Assembly (NCBI GenBank): GCA_022820645.1
Contig: JAJEFD010000019.1
Coordinates: forward strand, 128,279 to 192,278
DNA length: 64,000 nucleotides
Source: Dehalococcoidia bacterium
GTDB taxonomy: Bacteria; Chloroflexota; Dehalococcoidia; Lucifugimonadales; Australimonadaceae
Direction: 5' to 3'
Shown here: positions 32,464-41,118 of the stretch, piece after piece
Numbering within the stretch: position 1 is the first letter of the stretch
Layout of the letters: each line of letters begins with the position of its first letter
Translations under genes and position numbers: made by a program
The notes under the pieces: model-generated
What the model was told of the DNA's origin: nothing
The model's input: only the letters and a program-made list of their open reading frames with translations
Database searches by the model: none

Positions 32464-33756
32464 TCAGGCGGTGCGGCGGCGGAGAGGAGCGAAGAGGAAG
32501 ATGAGCGCGCCGGGGGCGGCGACCGCGCCTCCGAGCCAGAAGATGCTCCGGTACGAGTCCGTGAGGTCGACGACGATCCCCATGACGATGGCGCCGACCG
32601 TCGCGCCGCTGAGGCTGCTGAGGAACATGATGCCGACCGTTGAACCCTGCAGACCGGGCGGCGCGGCGTCCATGGCAGTCGCGTTGACGACGTCCTGGCT
32701 CGACCAGAGGAAGAGCCCGATGAAGGCGAGGGCGAGGGTGATGACGAGGACCTCGGCCTGGAGGGTGATCGACGTGAGCGGCAGGGTGAAGTCCAACGCA
32801 ATCGTGTTCTCGCCGAAGGCCGCGATGATCAGCATGCCCACGCCGATGACGAGCATGGCGGCGACGATGGGGAGCCGCCGTCCGATGCGGTCGGAGAAGT
32901 AGCCGAAGAGCGGCCCGAAGACGACGCCGAGGAGCGTCAGCAGTCCGACGTGGAGACCGACGCCGAAGCTGTCCATGTCCAGACCGTCATCCAGCGCGAG
33001 GTAGACCGGCATGAAACTGACGAGTCCGAAGTGGGAGAAGGAGCGCGTGAAGTTGGCGTAGGCGAGGCTGACGTAGACGGGGTACCGGAGCAGGCGTATG
33101 GGGTCCGACAGTCGGGGGAGCTGGGTCTGGGACTCGTGTCGCTGCCTCGGCGCACCTGCGAGGAGCCAGAACATGAAGAGCGAGATGGCGACGGCCGGCA
33201 TGAAGCTGAGGAGCGTGTAGAGCCGCCAGTCGTCGGCGAGCCAGAAGGCGAGGACGAAACCGACGCCGAGCGGGCCGAGCGCCTCGCCCGCGCCGGAGCC
33301 TGAGCCGTGGAAGGCGATCGCCATACCCCTGCGGTCGGGGAAGCGCGTGCTGAGCATGGAGATGGCCGGCGGGTGCCAGAACGAGGCGGCGAGTCCGCCG
33401 AGGGACGCCAGGGCGATGACCGGCCAGACCCACGGGGCGAGGCCGGAGAGCATCATGAAGAGGGCGGCGAAGAAGAAGGAGAGCGGGAGTATCCAGTGCC
33501 AGTAGCCGCTGAGCCTGTCCGACACGTAACCGACGAAGAAGTTGGGGAAGCCGCCGCCGAACTGCTTGATGATGGCGATGGCGGTGACGCCGGTTGCCGT
33601 GAGCTCGTACTCCTCGACGATGAGGGGGAGGAAGACGGCGAAAGCGGCGATGTACCAGTGCTTGAGCCCGTGGCCGACGGCGATGGTGGCGATGTAGGTA
33701 GGCCCGGCCGCGCGGAACGACCGGGGGCCGGGGAGTGCTGATGCGTCGCTTGCCAT
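32464..33756 (-). CDS. MFS transporter
   Basis: A 430-residue, 12-helix major facilitator. The MFS loop signature after helix 2 reads VGYVSDRLSGYW, repeated weakly in the second half as FGYFSDRIGRRLPIV. The Arg-rich motif between helices 8 and 9 is thus conserved. ATG 33756 (MASDASALPG) is favoured over a frame 27 codons longer. Resembles fosmidomycin/nitrate-type transporters but the substrate is open. It diverges from selB. Confidence 0.85.
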   Translation of the reverse strand: MASDASALPGPRSFRAAGPTYIATIAVGHGLKHWYIAAFAVFLPLIVEEYELTATGVTAIAIIKQFGGGFPNFFVGYVSDRLSGYWHWILPLSFFFAALFMMLSGLAPWVWPVIALASLGGLAASFWHPPAISMLSTRFPDRRGMAIAFHGSGSGAGEALGPLGVGFVLAFWLADDWRLYTLLSFMPAVAISLFMFWLLAGAPRQRHESQTQLPRLSDPIRLLRYPVYVSLAYANFTRSFSHFGLVSFMPVYLALDDGLDMDSFGVGLHVGLLTLLGVVFGPLFGYFSDRIGRRLPIVAAMLVIGVGMLIIAAFGENTIALDFTLPLTSITLQAEVLVITLALAFIGLFLWSSQDVVNATAMDAAPPGLQGSTVGIMFLSSLSGATVGAIVMGIVVDLTDSYRSIFWLGGAVAAPGALIFLFAPLRRRTA

Positions 33757-33862
33757 GTGGGTGTCTTTCGGAGAGAGCCGGTTGCGTTCGGGAATCTTAG
33801 GCATGATAGCAGGCGAGAGGTGTTGTATCGGCGGCAAGCGCGGCGCCTGCTATGCTCGCGGC

Positions 33863-35725
33863 ATGTACGTCATCGGCACGGCAGGCCACGTCGACCACGG
33901 CAAGTCGACGCTCGTGCAGGCGCTCACGGGCATAGATCCGGACCGTCTCGCCGAGGAGAAGCGGCGCGGCATGACCATCGACCTCGGTTTCGCGTGGGTG
34001 ACGCTGCCCAGCGGGCGCGAGGTGAGCATCGTGGACGTGCCGGGACACGAGCGGTTCATCAAGAACATGCTCGCGGGCGTGGGCGGCATCGACCTCGCGC
34101 TCCTGATCGTGGCGGCGGACGAGTCGGTGATGCCGCAGACGCGTGAACACCTGGCGATCCTCGACCTGCTCGGCGTGCGGCGCGGGCTGGCGGTCATCAC
34201 GAAATCCGACCTCGCCGACGCAGACATCCTGGCGCTCGTGCAACTGGAGGTCGAGGAACTGCTGGCGGCGACGACGCTCGCGGGGTCGCCGGTGTACCCG
34301 GTCTCGGCGACGACCGGCGAGGGCGTGCAGGAACTCGCATCGGCGATCGACGCCGCGCTCGACGAGACGCAGCAGCGCCGCGACGTGGGGCGTCCGCGTC
34401 TGCCGGTCGACCGATCGTTCGCGGTCGCGGGGTTCGGCACGGTGGTCACGGGGACGCTCATCGACGGCTCGCTCGAAGCGGGACAGCCGGTGGAGATCGT
34501 GCCGGGCGGGGTGCAAGGGCGCATCCGGGGGCTGCAGTCGCACCGGCAGAAGATCGAGGCAGCCTCGCCCGGCAACCGGGTGGCGGTGAACCTGAGCGGC
34601 GTGAGCGCACAGGAGATAGCCCGGGGGGGCGTGCTGACGAGGCCGGGCTGGTTGCGGGCCACGCGCGCGGTTGACGTACGTCTCCATCTGCTGGACGACG
34701 CGCCGCACGGCATCCGCCACAACTTCCCCGCGACGTTCCACGCGTTCGCCGCCGAGGCCCCTGCCAAGGTCCGGCTGTTGGAGGAAGACGAGCTCGCGCC
34801 CGGCGGAGAGGCGTGGGCGCAGTTATGGCTGGAGGAGCCGGTTGCCGTCGTGCGCGGCGACCACTTCGTGCTGCGGTCGGCGGATGCGACGCTGGGCGGC
34901 GGGACGGTCGTGGACGTGGATGTGAAGCGTCATCGCCGCCGCCGAACGCCGCTGTTCGAGCGGCTGTCACGCCTCGCGGAGGGGAGCCCCACGGCGCAGT
35001 TGGTGTCGGCGCTGGAAGACCAGGAACCGGCGAGTGTTGGGGCGCTGGCGCGCCGCGCCAATGTTTCGGAGGCGGAAGCGCTCGAGCTGGCGCGGGAGGC
35101 GGTCGCGGAAGGTTCGGCGATCGCGCTCGGCGCCGAGGGGGTTACGGTCGGAGCGCAACTCTACACGGCAGCAGGATGGGGGCGGCTGTGCGGGCAGGCG
35201 CGCTCAACGCTTGGAGCATTCCATCGCGAGTTTCCGCTGCGCGAGGGGATAACACGCGAGGAGCTGCGCAGCAGGCTTGGCCTGCGAGGGAATGCCGCGC
35301 AGCCCGCGCTCGACCGGCTGGTCGCGGACGGCGTCGTGAGCGCGTCAGGAGGCTTGCTGCGGTTGCCGGAACACAGTGTCGAGGTGACGGCGCAGCAGCG
35401 GACGGCGATGGACGCGTACGTCGCGGCGCTGGAGCGCGACCCGTTCCCGCAGGAAGCGCCAACAATCGCGCCAGAGCTGCTGGCGCTGCTTGCGGAGCAG
35501 GGGCGCGTCGTGCGCGCGGCGCAGGGCGTCGTGTTCGACGCCGCGACGTACGAGCGCATCGCTGGTGAGGTGACCTCGCTGCTCCGCGCGCAGGGCAAGG
35601 TGACGGTCGCGGAAGTGCGCGACCTGCTGGGCACGTCGCGCAAGTACACGCTCGCGCTGCTGGAGCACCTGGACGACGAGAAGGTCACGCGCCGCGTCGG
35701 GGACGAGCGGGTGCTGCTGGGCTAG
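33863..35725 (+). CDS. selB: selenocysteine-specific elongation factor SelB
   Basis: A 620-residue GTPase that carries Sec-tRNA to UGA codons next to a SECIS hairpin. G-motifs: [19 protein letters not shown] (~residues 6-24), [13 protein letters not shown] (~58) and TKSDLADAD (~112). The EF-Tu-like domains 2 and 3 follow, and the C-terminal ~230 residues form the winged-helix array that binds the SECIS RNA ([20 protein letters not shown] is the SelB-specific start of the third repeat). ATG 33863 begins [13 protein letters not shown], the family's usual N-terminus. The stop overlaps the asd stop on the opposite strand at CTAG (35722-35725). No selA, selD or selC is in the window. Confidence 0.93.
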   Translation: MYVIGTAGHVDHGKSTLVQALTGIDPDRLAEEKRRGMTIDLGFAWVTLPSGREVSIVDVPGHERFIKNMLAGVGGIDLALLIVAADESVMPQTREHLAILDLLGVRRGLAVITKSDLADADILALVQLEVEELLAATTLAGSPVYPVSATTGEGVQELASAIDAALDETQQRRDVGRPRLPVDRSFAVAGFGTVVTGTLIDGSLEAGQPVEIVPGGVQGRIRGLQSHRQKIEAASPGNRVAVNLSGVSAQEIARGGVLTRPGWLRATRAVDVRLHLLDDAPHGIRHNFPATFHAFAAEAPAKVRLLEEDELAPGGEAWAQLWLEEPVAVVRGDHFVLRSADATLGGGTVVDVDVKRHRRRRTPLFERLSRLAEGSPTAQLVSALEDQEPASVGALARRANVSEAEALELAREAVAEGSAIALGAEGVTVGAQLYTAAGWGRLCGQARSTLGAFHREFPLREGITREELRSRLGLRGNAAQPALDRLVADGVVSASGGLLRLPEHSVEVTAQQRTAMDAYVAALERDPFPQEAPTIAPELLALLAEQGRVVRAAQGVVFDAATYERIAGEVTSLLRAQGKVTVAEVRDLLGTSRKYTLALLEHLDDEKVTRRVGDERVLLG

Positions 35726-36774
35726 GCGGTCGCTTCCACCGCTGGCTTGGCCGCGCCGTAGCGCCAGAGGCCGCGCGCCACGACCTCCTCCGCGATCTGG
35801 ACGGCGTTGGTTGCCGCGCCCTTGCGGAGGTTGTCGGAGACGAGCCAGAGCGCGAGCCCGTTCGGAAGCGCGACATCCTCGCGGATGCGCCCCACGAACA
35901 CCTCGTCCTTGCCTTCGCCGTCGAGCGGCATCGGGTAGGCGTTCGTCGCGGGGTCGTCCACGACAACGATGCCGGGGTAGTTTGCAAGCAACTCGCGCGC
36001 CTCGCCGGGGCTGATGGGGCGCTCGAACTCGATGTTGACGGCCTCGCTGTGGCACACCCGCACGGGCACGCGGACGCAGGTCGCCGAGACCGGCAGGCCC
36101 GGCTCGTGCAGGATCTTCCGCGTCTCGTTGAGCATCTTCATCTCTTCGGAGGTGTGGCCGCCGTCGCGGAAGGAGCCGACGTGCGGGAGGAGGTTGAAGG
36201 CGATGGGGTGCGGGTACTGGTCGGTGCGGGCCTCGTTGCCCGCGAAGTAGTCGCGGGACTGCTCCTCCAGCTCGGCGAGGGCGGCTGAACCGGTGCCGGT
36301 GACCGACTGGTAGGTGGCGGCGATGACGCGCCGGATAGGGCTGGCCTGCCGGAGAGCGTCCAGCGCCATGACGAGCGGTGTGGTCGAGCAGTTGGGGATG
36401 GCGAGGATGCCGTTGTGCGCGTCGACGTCATCGGCGTTGATCTCGGGCACGACGAGCGGCACTTCCGGGTCCATGCGCCAGACGCCGCTGTCGTCGATGA
36501 CGACGCAGCCGCGCTCCTTCGCGGCGAGCGCCATATCGCGGCTGATGTCGTCGTTGGCGGAAATGAACGCGATGTCGGACTCGGCGAAGACCGCGGGCGT
36601 GGTCGCCTCCACCGTGAGCTCCTCGCCCTTGAACGTCACCGTCCTGCCGACGGAGCGAGGGGACGCGGTGAGCCGAAGGCTCTCCATGGGGAAAGCGCGC
36701 TCCTCCAGCACGGTCAGCGCAACCTTGCCGACCGCGCCGGTGGCGCCGACGATGGTTACTCTCGGGTGGGCCAC
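35722..36774 (-). CDS. asd: aspartate-semialdehyde dehydrogenase
   Basis: A 350-residue enzyme making aspartate semialdehyde for lysine, threonine and methionine synthesis. The NADP motif is VGATGAVGKVAL (~9-20), the active-site cysteine lies in AIPNCSTTPLVMAL (~130), and the second catalytic region includes VRVPVRVCHSEAVNIEFE (~230-247). The length fits the shorter, archaeal/Gram-positive-type group. dapB lies upstream on the same strand across a 115-base gap, so the two lysine-pathway genes are neighbours. Confidence 0.95.
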   Translation of the reverse strand: MAHPRVTIVGATGAVGKVALTVLEERAFPMESLRLTASPRSVGRTVTFKGEELTVEATTPAVFAESDIAFISANDDISRDMALAAKERGCVVIDDSGVWRMDPEVPLVVPEINADDVDAHNGILAIPNCSTTPLVMALDALRQASPIRRVIAATYQSVTGTGSAALAELEEQSRDYFAGNEARTDQYPHPIAFNLLPHVGSFRDGGHTSEEMKMLNETRKILHEPGLPVSATCVRVPVRVCHSEAVNIEFERPISPGEARELLANYPGIVVVDDPATNAYPMPLDGEGKDEVFVGRIREDVALPNGLALWLVSDNLRKGAATNAVQIAEEVVARGLWRYGAAKPAVEATA

Positions 36775-36789
36775 GGCAGTGTCTCCTTC

Positions 36790-36806
36790 ACCTCACCCTG
36801 GGTGAG
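36790..36806. promoter_or_regulatory. small palindrome upstream of asd
   Basis: CCTCACCCTGGGTGAGG is a perfect palindrome apart from the central base, 16 bases before the asd start. It could be a regulator site or a small relative of the CCCTCACC repeats. Confidence 0.35.
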
Positions 36807-36865
36807 GCACGTACTCGTTAGATGATACCAGAGAGGGGGAGGTCAGAGGGCTTGGGATGTTTCGG

Positions 36866-36893
36866 GTAGGGGCGGTTCGCGAACCACCCCTAC
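36866..36893. repeat. 28-bp palindrome overlapping the dapB stop
   Basis: GTAGGGGCGGTTCG and CGAACCACCCCTAC are the two arms, with a single C/A mismatch. The right end covers the last bases of dapB (stop at 36890-36892). It resembles the common GTAGGGGCG dispersed palindromes and could also terminate dapB transcripts. Confidence 0.6.
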
Positions 36894-37690
36894 AGGCCCA
36901 TGAGCTTGTCCAGCCCCACGGTGAGGCCGGTGAGGCCGCCGACCTTGCGGACGGCCATGAGGACGCCGGGCATGTAGCACTCGCGGTCGGTGGTGTCGTG
37001 GCGGAGGGAGAGGGTCTGCCCCGGCCCGCCGAACGTGACTTGGTGGTGCGCCATGCGTCCGGGCATGCGCGCGGCGTGGATGCTGATGCCCTCGTAGTCG
37101 CCGCCGCGCGTGCCTGCCAGCGGCTCGCGCTCCGGGTCGTTGTGGGCGAACCGCTCCGGGTGCGCCTCGTGTACCGCCTTCGCGATGCCGAGCGCGGTGC
37201 CGGACGGCGCGTCCACCTTCATCTCGTGGTGCTCCTCCACGATGTCGGCGTACTCGAAGTAAGGGGCGGCGACGGCGGCGAGTTTGGTGAGCAGCACCGC
37301 GCCTATCGTGAAGTTCGGAGCGAGGAAGCCGCCGAGGTTGTGCTCAGCGCAGAGCGCGCCGATGCGTTCGATCTGCTCCGGCGTGAACCCGGTTGTGCCG
37401 ATGACGGGCCTCGTGCCGAGCGCGAGCGCGTTCGGGAGCATGTCGAGCGTCGCCTGCGCGAGGCTGAAGTCGACGACGGCGTCCGACGGGTGTGCGGTCA
37501 GCGCCTCGCGTACGCCGGTGTAGTAGGGGACGTCGACGGGCAGGGCCGCAAGTTCACTCGGGGGCACGCGGTCGATCGCCGCGGTGAGCGTCATGTCCGG
37601 CGCTCCGGCGACGGCGCGGAGCACCTCGCGTCCGACGCGGCCCGCCGCGCCGTGGACGGCTACGCGAATCGCGGGGTTGCTGGTGGTCAT
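36890..37690 (-). CDS. dapB: 4-hydroxy-tetrahydrodipicolinate reductase
   Basis: A 266-residue NAD(P)H-dependent reductase of lysine/diaminopimelate synthesis. The nucleotide motif is VHGAAGRVGREVLRAV (~10-25). The catalytic block EEHHEMKVDAPSGTALGIAK (~158-177) contains the conserved His-His-x2-Lys and the PSGTA substrate loop. GISIHAARMPGRMAHHQVTF is also family-specific. Length is normal. Confidence 0.95.
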   Translation of the reverse strand: MTTSNPAIRVAVHGAAGRVGREVLRAVAGAPDMTLTAAIDRVPPSELAALPVDVPYYTGVREALTAHPSDAVVDFSLAQATLDMLPNALALGTRPVIGTTGFTPEQIERIGALCAEHNLGGFLAPNFTIGAVLLTKLAAVAAPYFEYADIVEEHHEMKVDAPSGTALGIAKAVHEAHPERFAHNDPEREPLAGTRGGDYEGISIHAARMPGRMAHHQVTFGGPGQTLSLRHDTTDRECYMPGVLMAVRKVGGLTGLTVGLDKLMGL

Positions 37691-37710
37691 CGCTTCCTCC
37701 GCTGCCGGTT

Positions 37711-37750
37711 CACCCTCACCCTAACCCTCTCCCCTCGAGGGAGAGGGGAC
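37711..37750. repeat. CCCTCTCCC-family palindrome, copy 4
   Basis: CACCCTCACCCTAACCCTCT is followed by CCCCTCGAGGGAGAGGGGAC. It lies in the 76-base gap between dapB and the FAH-family gene, both leftward, and is nearly identical to the copy at 26161. Confidence 0.75.
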
Positions 37751-37766
37751 CAAGTGGTTCGCTCTC

Positions 37767-38699
37767 TCAGGAGCGCGGGCCCATCCCCATCGACGAGCCA
37801 CCGGCCTGCCGCATGCGCTCGGCCATCTCCGTGTCGACGCCGCGCCGCCACTCGCGCTTCGCGGGGTCTTCCACGTTGACGTGCAGCGTGCCGATGCCGC
37901 CGACGGTGAAGTCGAGGCGGTCGCCGTCCTGCAGCGCGCCGAGGCCCTGGTGGTTCGTGCCGGTGCTGATGACGTCTCCGGCGCGCAGGTGGGCGATACG
38001 GGAGATGAACTCGATGCACTCCGGGATCTTGTGCGCCATGTCGTCCGTGTTGAACGCCTGCCGGTCCTCGCCGTTGTTGGCGATATGCAGGCTCACGTCG
38101 TGCGGGTCGGGGATCTCGTCCTTCGTGACGATGAACGGCCCCATGGGCCCGAACGTGGGCCAGGACTTCACCTGGAAGAAGCTGGTGCGCCCGCCGGGCT
38201 CGAAACCGCGAGCCGAGACGTCGATGAAGCCGGTGTACCCGAACACCTTGTCCATCGCTTCTTCCTGCGAGACGTTCTTCGCTTCGGAGCCCATCACGAC
38301 GGCGAGCTCGGCCTCGTGGTGGAAGATGGTGGCGTGGCAGTCCGGGCTGAGGTGGATGGTGTCGCCGTCGCCGATGACGCAGTCGGACGATTTCTGGAAG
38401 CAGTCGATCTCCGGCATGGGCCGCTGGCCGAACTCCAAGTAGTTCACGGCCATGCAGAAGATCTGGTCGGGCCGGGGGATGGGCGGGCGGATGCGGACAC
38501 TGCTCAGGGGCACGCCTTCCGAGACGTCGCAGAGCTTCTGGAAGGGGTCGCGCACCTGCTCGAAGTGGGAGATGACGAGTTGGATCATCTCCTGCGCGCC
38601 GTGGGCGTGTACGCCCGCCAGCGCCTCCGAAACGTCCACGATGTGGGTGTCGTTCTTCACGACGCCGAGCGTCCAGTCATTGAAAAAGCCGAGTTTCAT
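37767..38699 (-). CDS. fumarylacetoacetate hydrolase (FAH) family protein
   Basis: A 310-residue enzyme with the C-terminal FAH fold. The metal-binding Glu-x-Glu is in TIFHHEAELAVVMGSEAKNV (~residue 121), followed by the aspartate in FGYTGFIDVSARGFEP. The C-terminal DVISTGTNHQGLGALQDGD loop is also typical. Members hydrolyse or decarboxylate diketo acids in aromatic breakdown; the exact reaction is unknown. It begins 40 bases after the purA stop and may be co-transcribed with it. Confidence 0.87.
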   Translation of the reverse strand: MKLGFFNDWTLGVVKNDTHIVDVSEALAGVHAHGAQEMIQLVISHFEQVRDPFQKLCDVSEGVPLSSVRIRPPIPRPDQIFCMAVNYLEFGQRPMPEIDCFQKSSDCVIGDGDTIHLSPDCHATIFHHEAELAVVMGSEAKNVSQEEAMDKVFGYTGFIDVSARGFEPGGRTSFFQVKSWPTFGPMGPFIVTKDEIPDPHDVSLHIANNGEDRQAFNTDDMAHKIPECIEFISRIAHLRAGDVISTGTNHQGLGALQDGDRLDFTVGGIGTLHVNVEDPAKREWRRGVDTEMAERMRQAGGSSMGMGPRS

Positions 38700-38739
38700 G
38701 CGCGTCTGCTCCTCCGTGTCGATTCTGTTCCGGCGCGTG

Positions 38740-40029
38740 TCAGCGCAGGATGATGGGCCGGACGACGATGCTCTCGTCGCGGCGCGGGCCGGTGGATATG
38801 AGGTCTATGGGGCAGCCTATCACGTCCTCTATGCGGCGGACGTAGGCCTTCGCCTCCGGCGGCAGTTGGGATATCTCCGTGATCCCCGCCGTCGGCGCGC
38901 TCCAGCCGGGCATCTCCTCCCAGACCGGCGTAGCGCGCTCCAGCAGACCGGGCTCGCTGGGGAAGCGGTGGATGCGCTTGCCGTCCGCCTCGTAGGCGGT
39001 GCATATCTTCACGGGGTCGATGCCGTCGAGCACGTCGAGCCGCGTAAGAACGGCGGAGGTGAAGCCGTTGATGGTTGCGGAGTAGCGCGCCGCGAGGCCG
39101 TCGAACCAGCCGACGCGCCGGGGGCGCCCGGTCGTCGTGCCGTACTCCCACGCTCGCTCGCGGATGTCGTGCCCTACCTCGTCGTCCAACTCGGTGGTCA
39201 TGGGTCCCGCGCCGACGCGGGTGGAGTACGCCTTGAAGACGCCGATGATGCCGACGATCTCGCGCGGCGAGATGCCGAGGCCGGTGCACGCTCCGCCGAT
39301 GGAGACCGACGACGACGTGACGTAGGGGTAGGTGCCGTGGTCGAGGTCGAGCATGGCGCCCTGTGCGCCCTCCAGCACAACGCGTGCGCCGCGTGCGAGC
39401 CTGTCCAGGATGCGGTGCTCCACCGATGCGACGTACGGCCGGAGCGCGTTGCCCCAGGAGCGCACCTGGTCGAGCAGGGCGTCGAAGTCTATGGGGTCGG
39501 CGTCGAACACCCTGGTGAGGAGACGGTTCTTCTGCGCAACGACGTTCTCCAGGCGGGACGCGAGGTACGTCTCGTCGAGGAGGTCGCCGAGGCGGATGCC
39601 GGTACGAGCGACCTTGTCCACGTACGTCGGGCCGATGCCGCGCCCCGTGGTGCCGATGGCGTTGTTGCCGCGGGCCTGCTCCTCCAGCTGGTCGAGCATG
39701 ATGTGGTAGGGCATGACGATGTGGGTGTGGTCGCTGATGAAGAGCCGGCTGGTGTCCACGCCCCGCTCATTGAGGCTCTCCAGTTCGCCCAGGAGCACGA
39801 CGGGGTCGAGCACGACGCCGGGGCCGATGACCGCGTCCACGTGCGGGCGGAAGATGCCGGAAGGTATGAGATGCAGGGCGAACTCGCCCTTCTCGTTGAT
39901 GACCGTATGGCCGGCGTTGCTGCCGCCGGAGTAGCGGACGACGACGTCCGCCTCCTCCGCGAGGAAGTCGACGACCTTTCCTTTGCCCTCGTCGCCCCAT
40001 TGGGCGCCGACGATGCCGTAAGCGGGCAT
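38740..40029 (-). CDS. purA: adenylosuccinate synthetase
   Basis: A 429-residue GTP-dependent enzyme converting IMP and aspartate to adenylosuccinate. The start is set by AAGGAG upstream of ATG 40029 and the standard N-terminus IVGAQWGDEGKGKVVDFLAE. RYSGGSNAGHTV, the IMP loop TTGRGIGPTYVDKVAR and the C-terminal TTTGRPRRVGWFDGLA are diagnostic. Length is normal. Confidence 0.97.
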   Translation of the reverse strand: MPAYGIVGAQWGDEGKGKVVDFLAEEADVVVRYSGGSNAGHTVINEKGEFALHLIPSGIFRPHVDAVIGPGVVLDPVVLLGELESLNERGVDTSRLFISDHTHIVMPYHIMLDQLEEQARGNNAIGTTGRGIGPTYVDKVARTGIRLGDLLDETYLASRLENVVAQKNRLLTRVFDADPIDFDALLDQVRSWGNALRPYVASVEHRILDRLARGARVVLEGAQGAMLDLDHGTYPYVTSSSVSIGGACTGLGISPREIVGIIGVFKAYSTRVGAGPMTTELDDEVGHDIRERAWEYGTTTGRPRRVGWFDGLAARYSATINGFTSAVLTRLDVLDGIDPVKICTAYEADGKRIHRFPSEPGLLERATPVWEEMPGWSAPTAGITEISQLPPEAKAYVRRIEDVIGCPIDLISTGPRRDESIVVRPIILR

Positions 40030-40135
40030 CGCAACACTCCTTACTCGTTCCCGGGGAACGTCCCGATAACACACTACCGGCCTGCGCCATAGCCGGGCGC
40101 AGGCCGGATGGCAGTATAGCAGAGCGGGCGGTGCG

Positions 40136-41113
40136 TTATGACAAGAGCGCGTCGCTGGCGAGGGCGACTGCCCCCAGCGCACCGGCCTCCGCGCCGAGCG
40201 CGGGCGGGACGACGGGCGTGAGCTTGCCGATGCCCGCGAACGACTGCTCGCGCATCAGTGCGACGGCGGGGGCGATGTAGGCGTCCCACTCGTTGGAGAG
40301 CCCGCCGCCGATGATGATCTTCGCCGGGTTGAGCAGGTTCACGAGGCTCGTCAGGCCTGCGCCGAGGTAGACGATGGCGTCGGCGACGATGTCCTGCGCG
40401 AGCGCGTCGCCCGAGCGGCAGGCTGCGAAGACGTCGCGAGCGGTCAACCCTTCCCGGTTGGTGTCGTGCAGCGCGGCGCTCATGGAGGAGCGCTCTCCGG
40501 CGGTGATGCGTTCCGTTGCGATGCGCGCCAGCGCCGTGCCCGAGCAGAGGGACTCCCATGCGCCGGGCGTCGTGCTCGCGCCGTAGGGGCCGTGGGCGTC
40601 CACCGTCATGTGCCCGACCTCTCCGGCGTACCCGGCCGATCCGGTGAACAGCTTGCCGCCGATGATGATGCCGGCGCCGATGCCGGTGCTGATGGTGAGG
40701 AAGACGAGGTCCTGCACGCCCTTGCCCGCGCCGTAGCGCTGCTCCCCGAGCGCGGCGATGTTCGCGTCGTTGCCGATGGCAACCGGCATGCCGAGCAGCT
40801 GGCTGAGCATCGCGACCACGGGCGTATTCGACATCGTGGACAGGTGCGGGGAGTGCACGATCGTCCCGGCGTGCGCATCTATGGCGCCGGCGGCGGCCAC
40901 GCCTGCGGAGCCGATGTCGTCCGTCCCCAGCCCCGCCTGCGCCATGGCCGCACGGGCGGTCTCAGCCATCGCGGATATGACGCGCTCCGCCTTGTCCCGC
41001 GACGGCGTCTCCGCGACGGCGGACGCGAGCGTCGTGCCGTCCGGTCGTGCGGCAAGGGCGAGTATCTTCGTGCCGCCGACGTCTATGCCGAGGACTGCGT
41101 CGTTAGCGGTCAT
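40136..41113 (-). CDS. ROK-family sugar kinase (probable glucokinase)
   Basis: A 325-residue protein with the ROK phosphate motif VLGIDVGGTKILALAARPDG (~7-26), ATP-binding GVAAAGAIDAHAGTIVHSPH (~80-99) and central IGNDANIAALGEQRYGAGKG. The typical zinc-binding cysteine cluster of ROK repressors is not evident, and there is no N-terminal helix-turn-helix, so an enzyme is more likely than a regulator. It starts 5 bases after the treT stop, suggesting it phosphorylates glucose released by or fed to the trehalose pathway. Confidence 0.87.
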   Translation of the reverse strand: MTANDAVLGIDVGGTKILALAARPDGTTLASAVAETPSRDKAERVISAMAETARAAMAQAGLGTDDIGSAGVAAAGAIDAHAGTIVHSPHLSTMSNTPVVAMLSQLLGMPVAIGNDANIAALGEQRYGAGKGVQDLVFLTISTGIGAGIIIGGKLFTGSAGYAGEVGHMTVDAHGPYGASTTPGAWESLCSGTALARIATERITAGERSSMSAALHDTNREGLTARDVFAACRSGDALAQDIVADAIVYLGAGLTSLVNLLNPAKIIIGGGLSNEWDAYIAPAVALMREQSFAGIGKLTPVVPPALGAEAGALGAVALASDALLS

Positions 41114-41118
41114 CGCCG

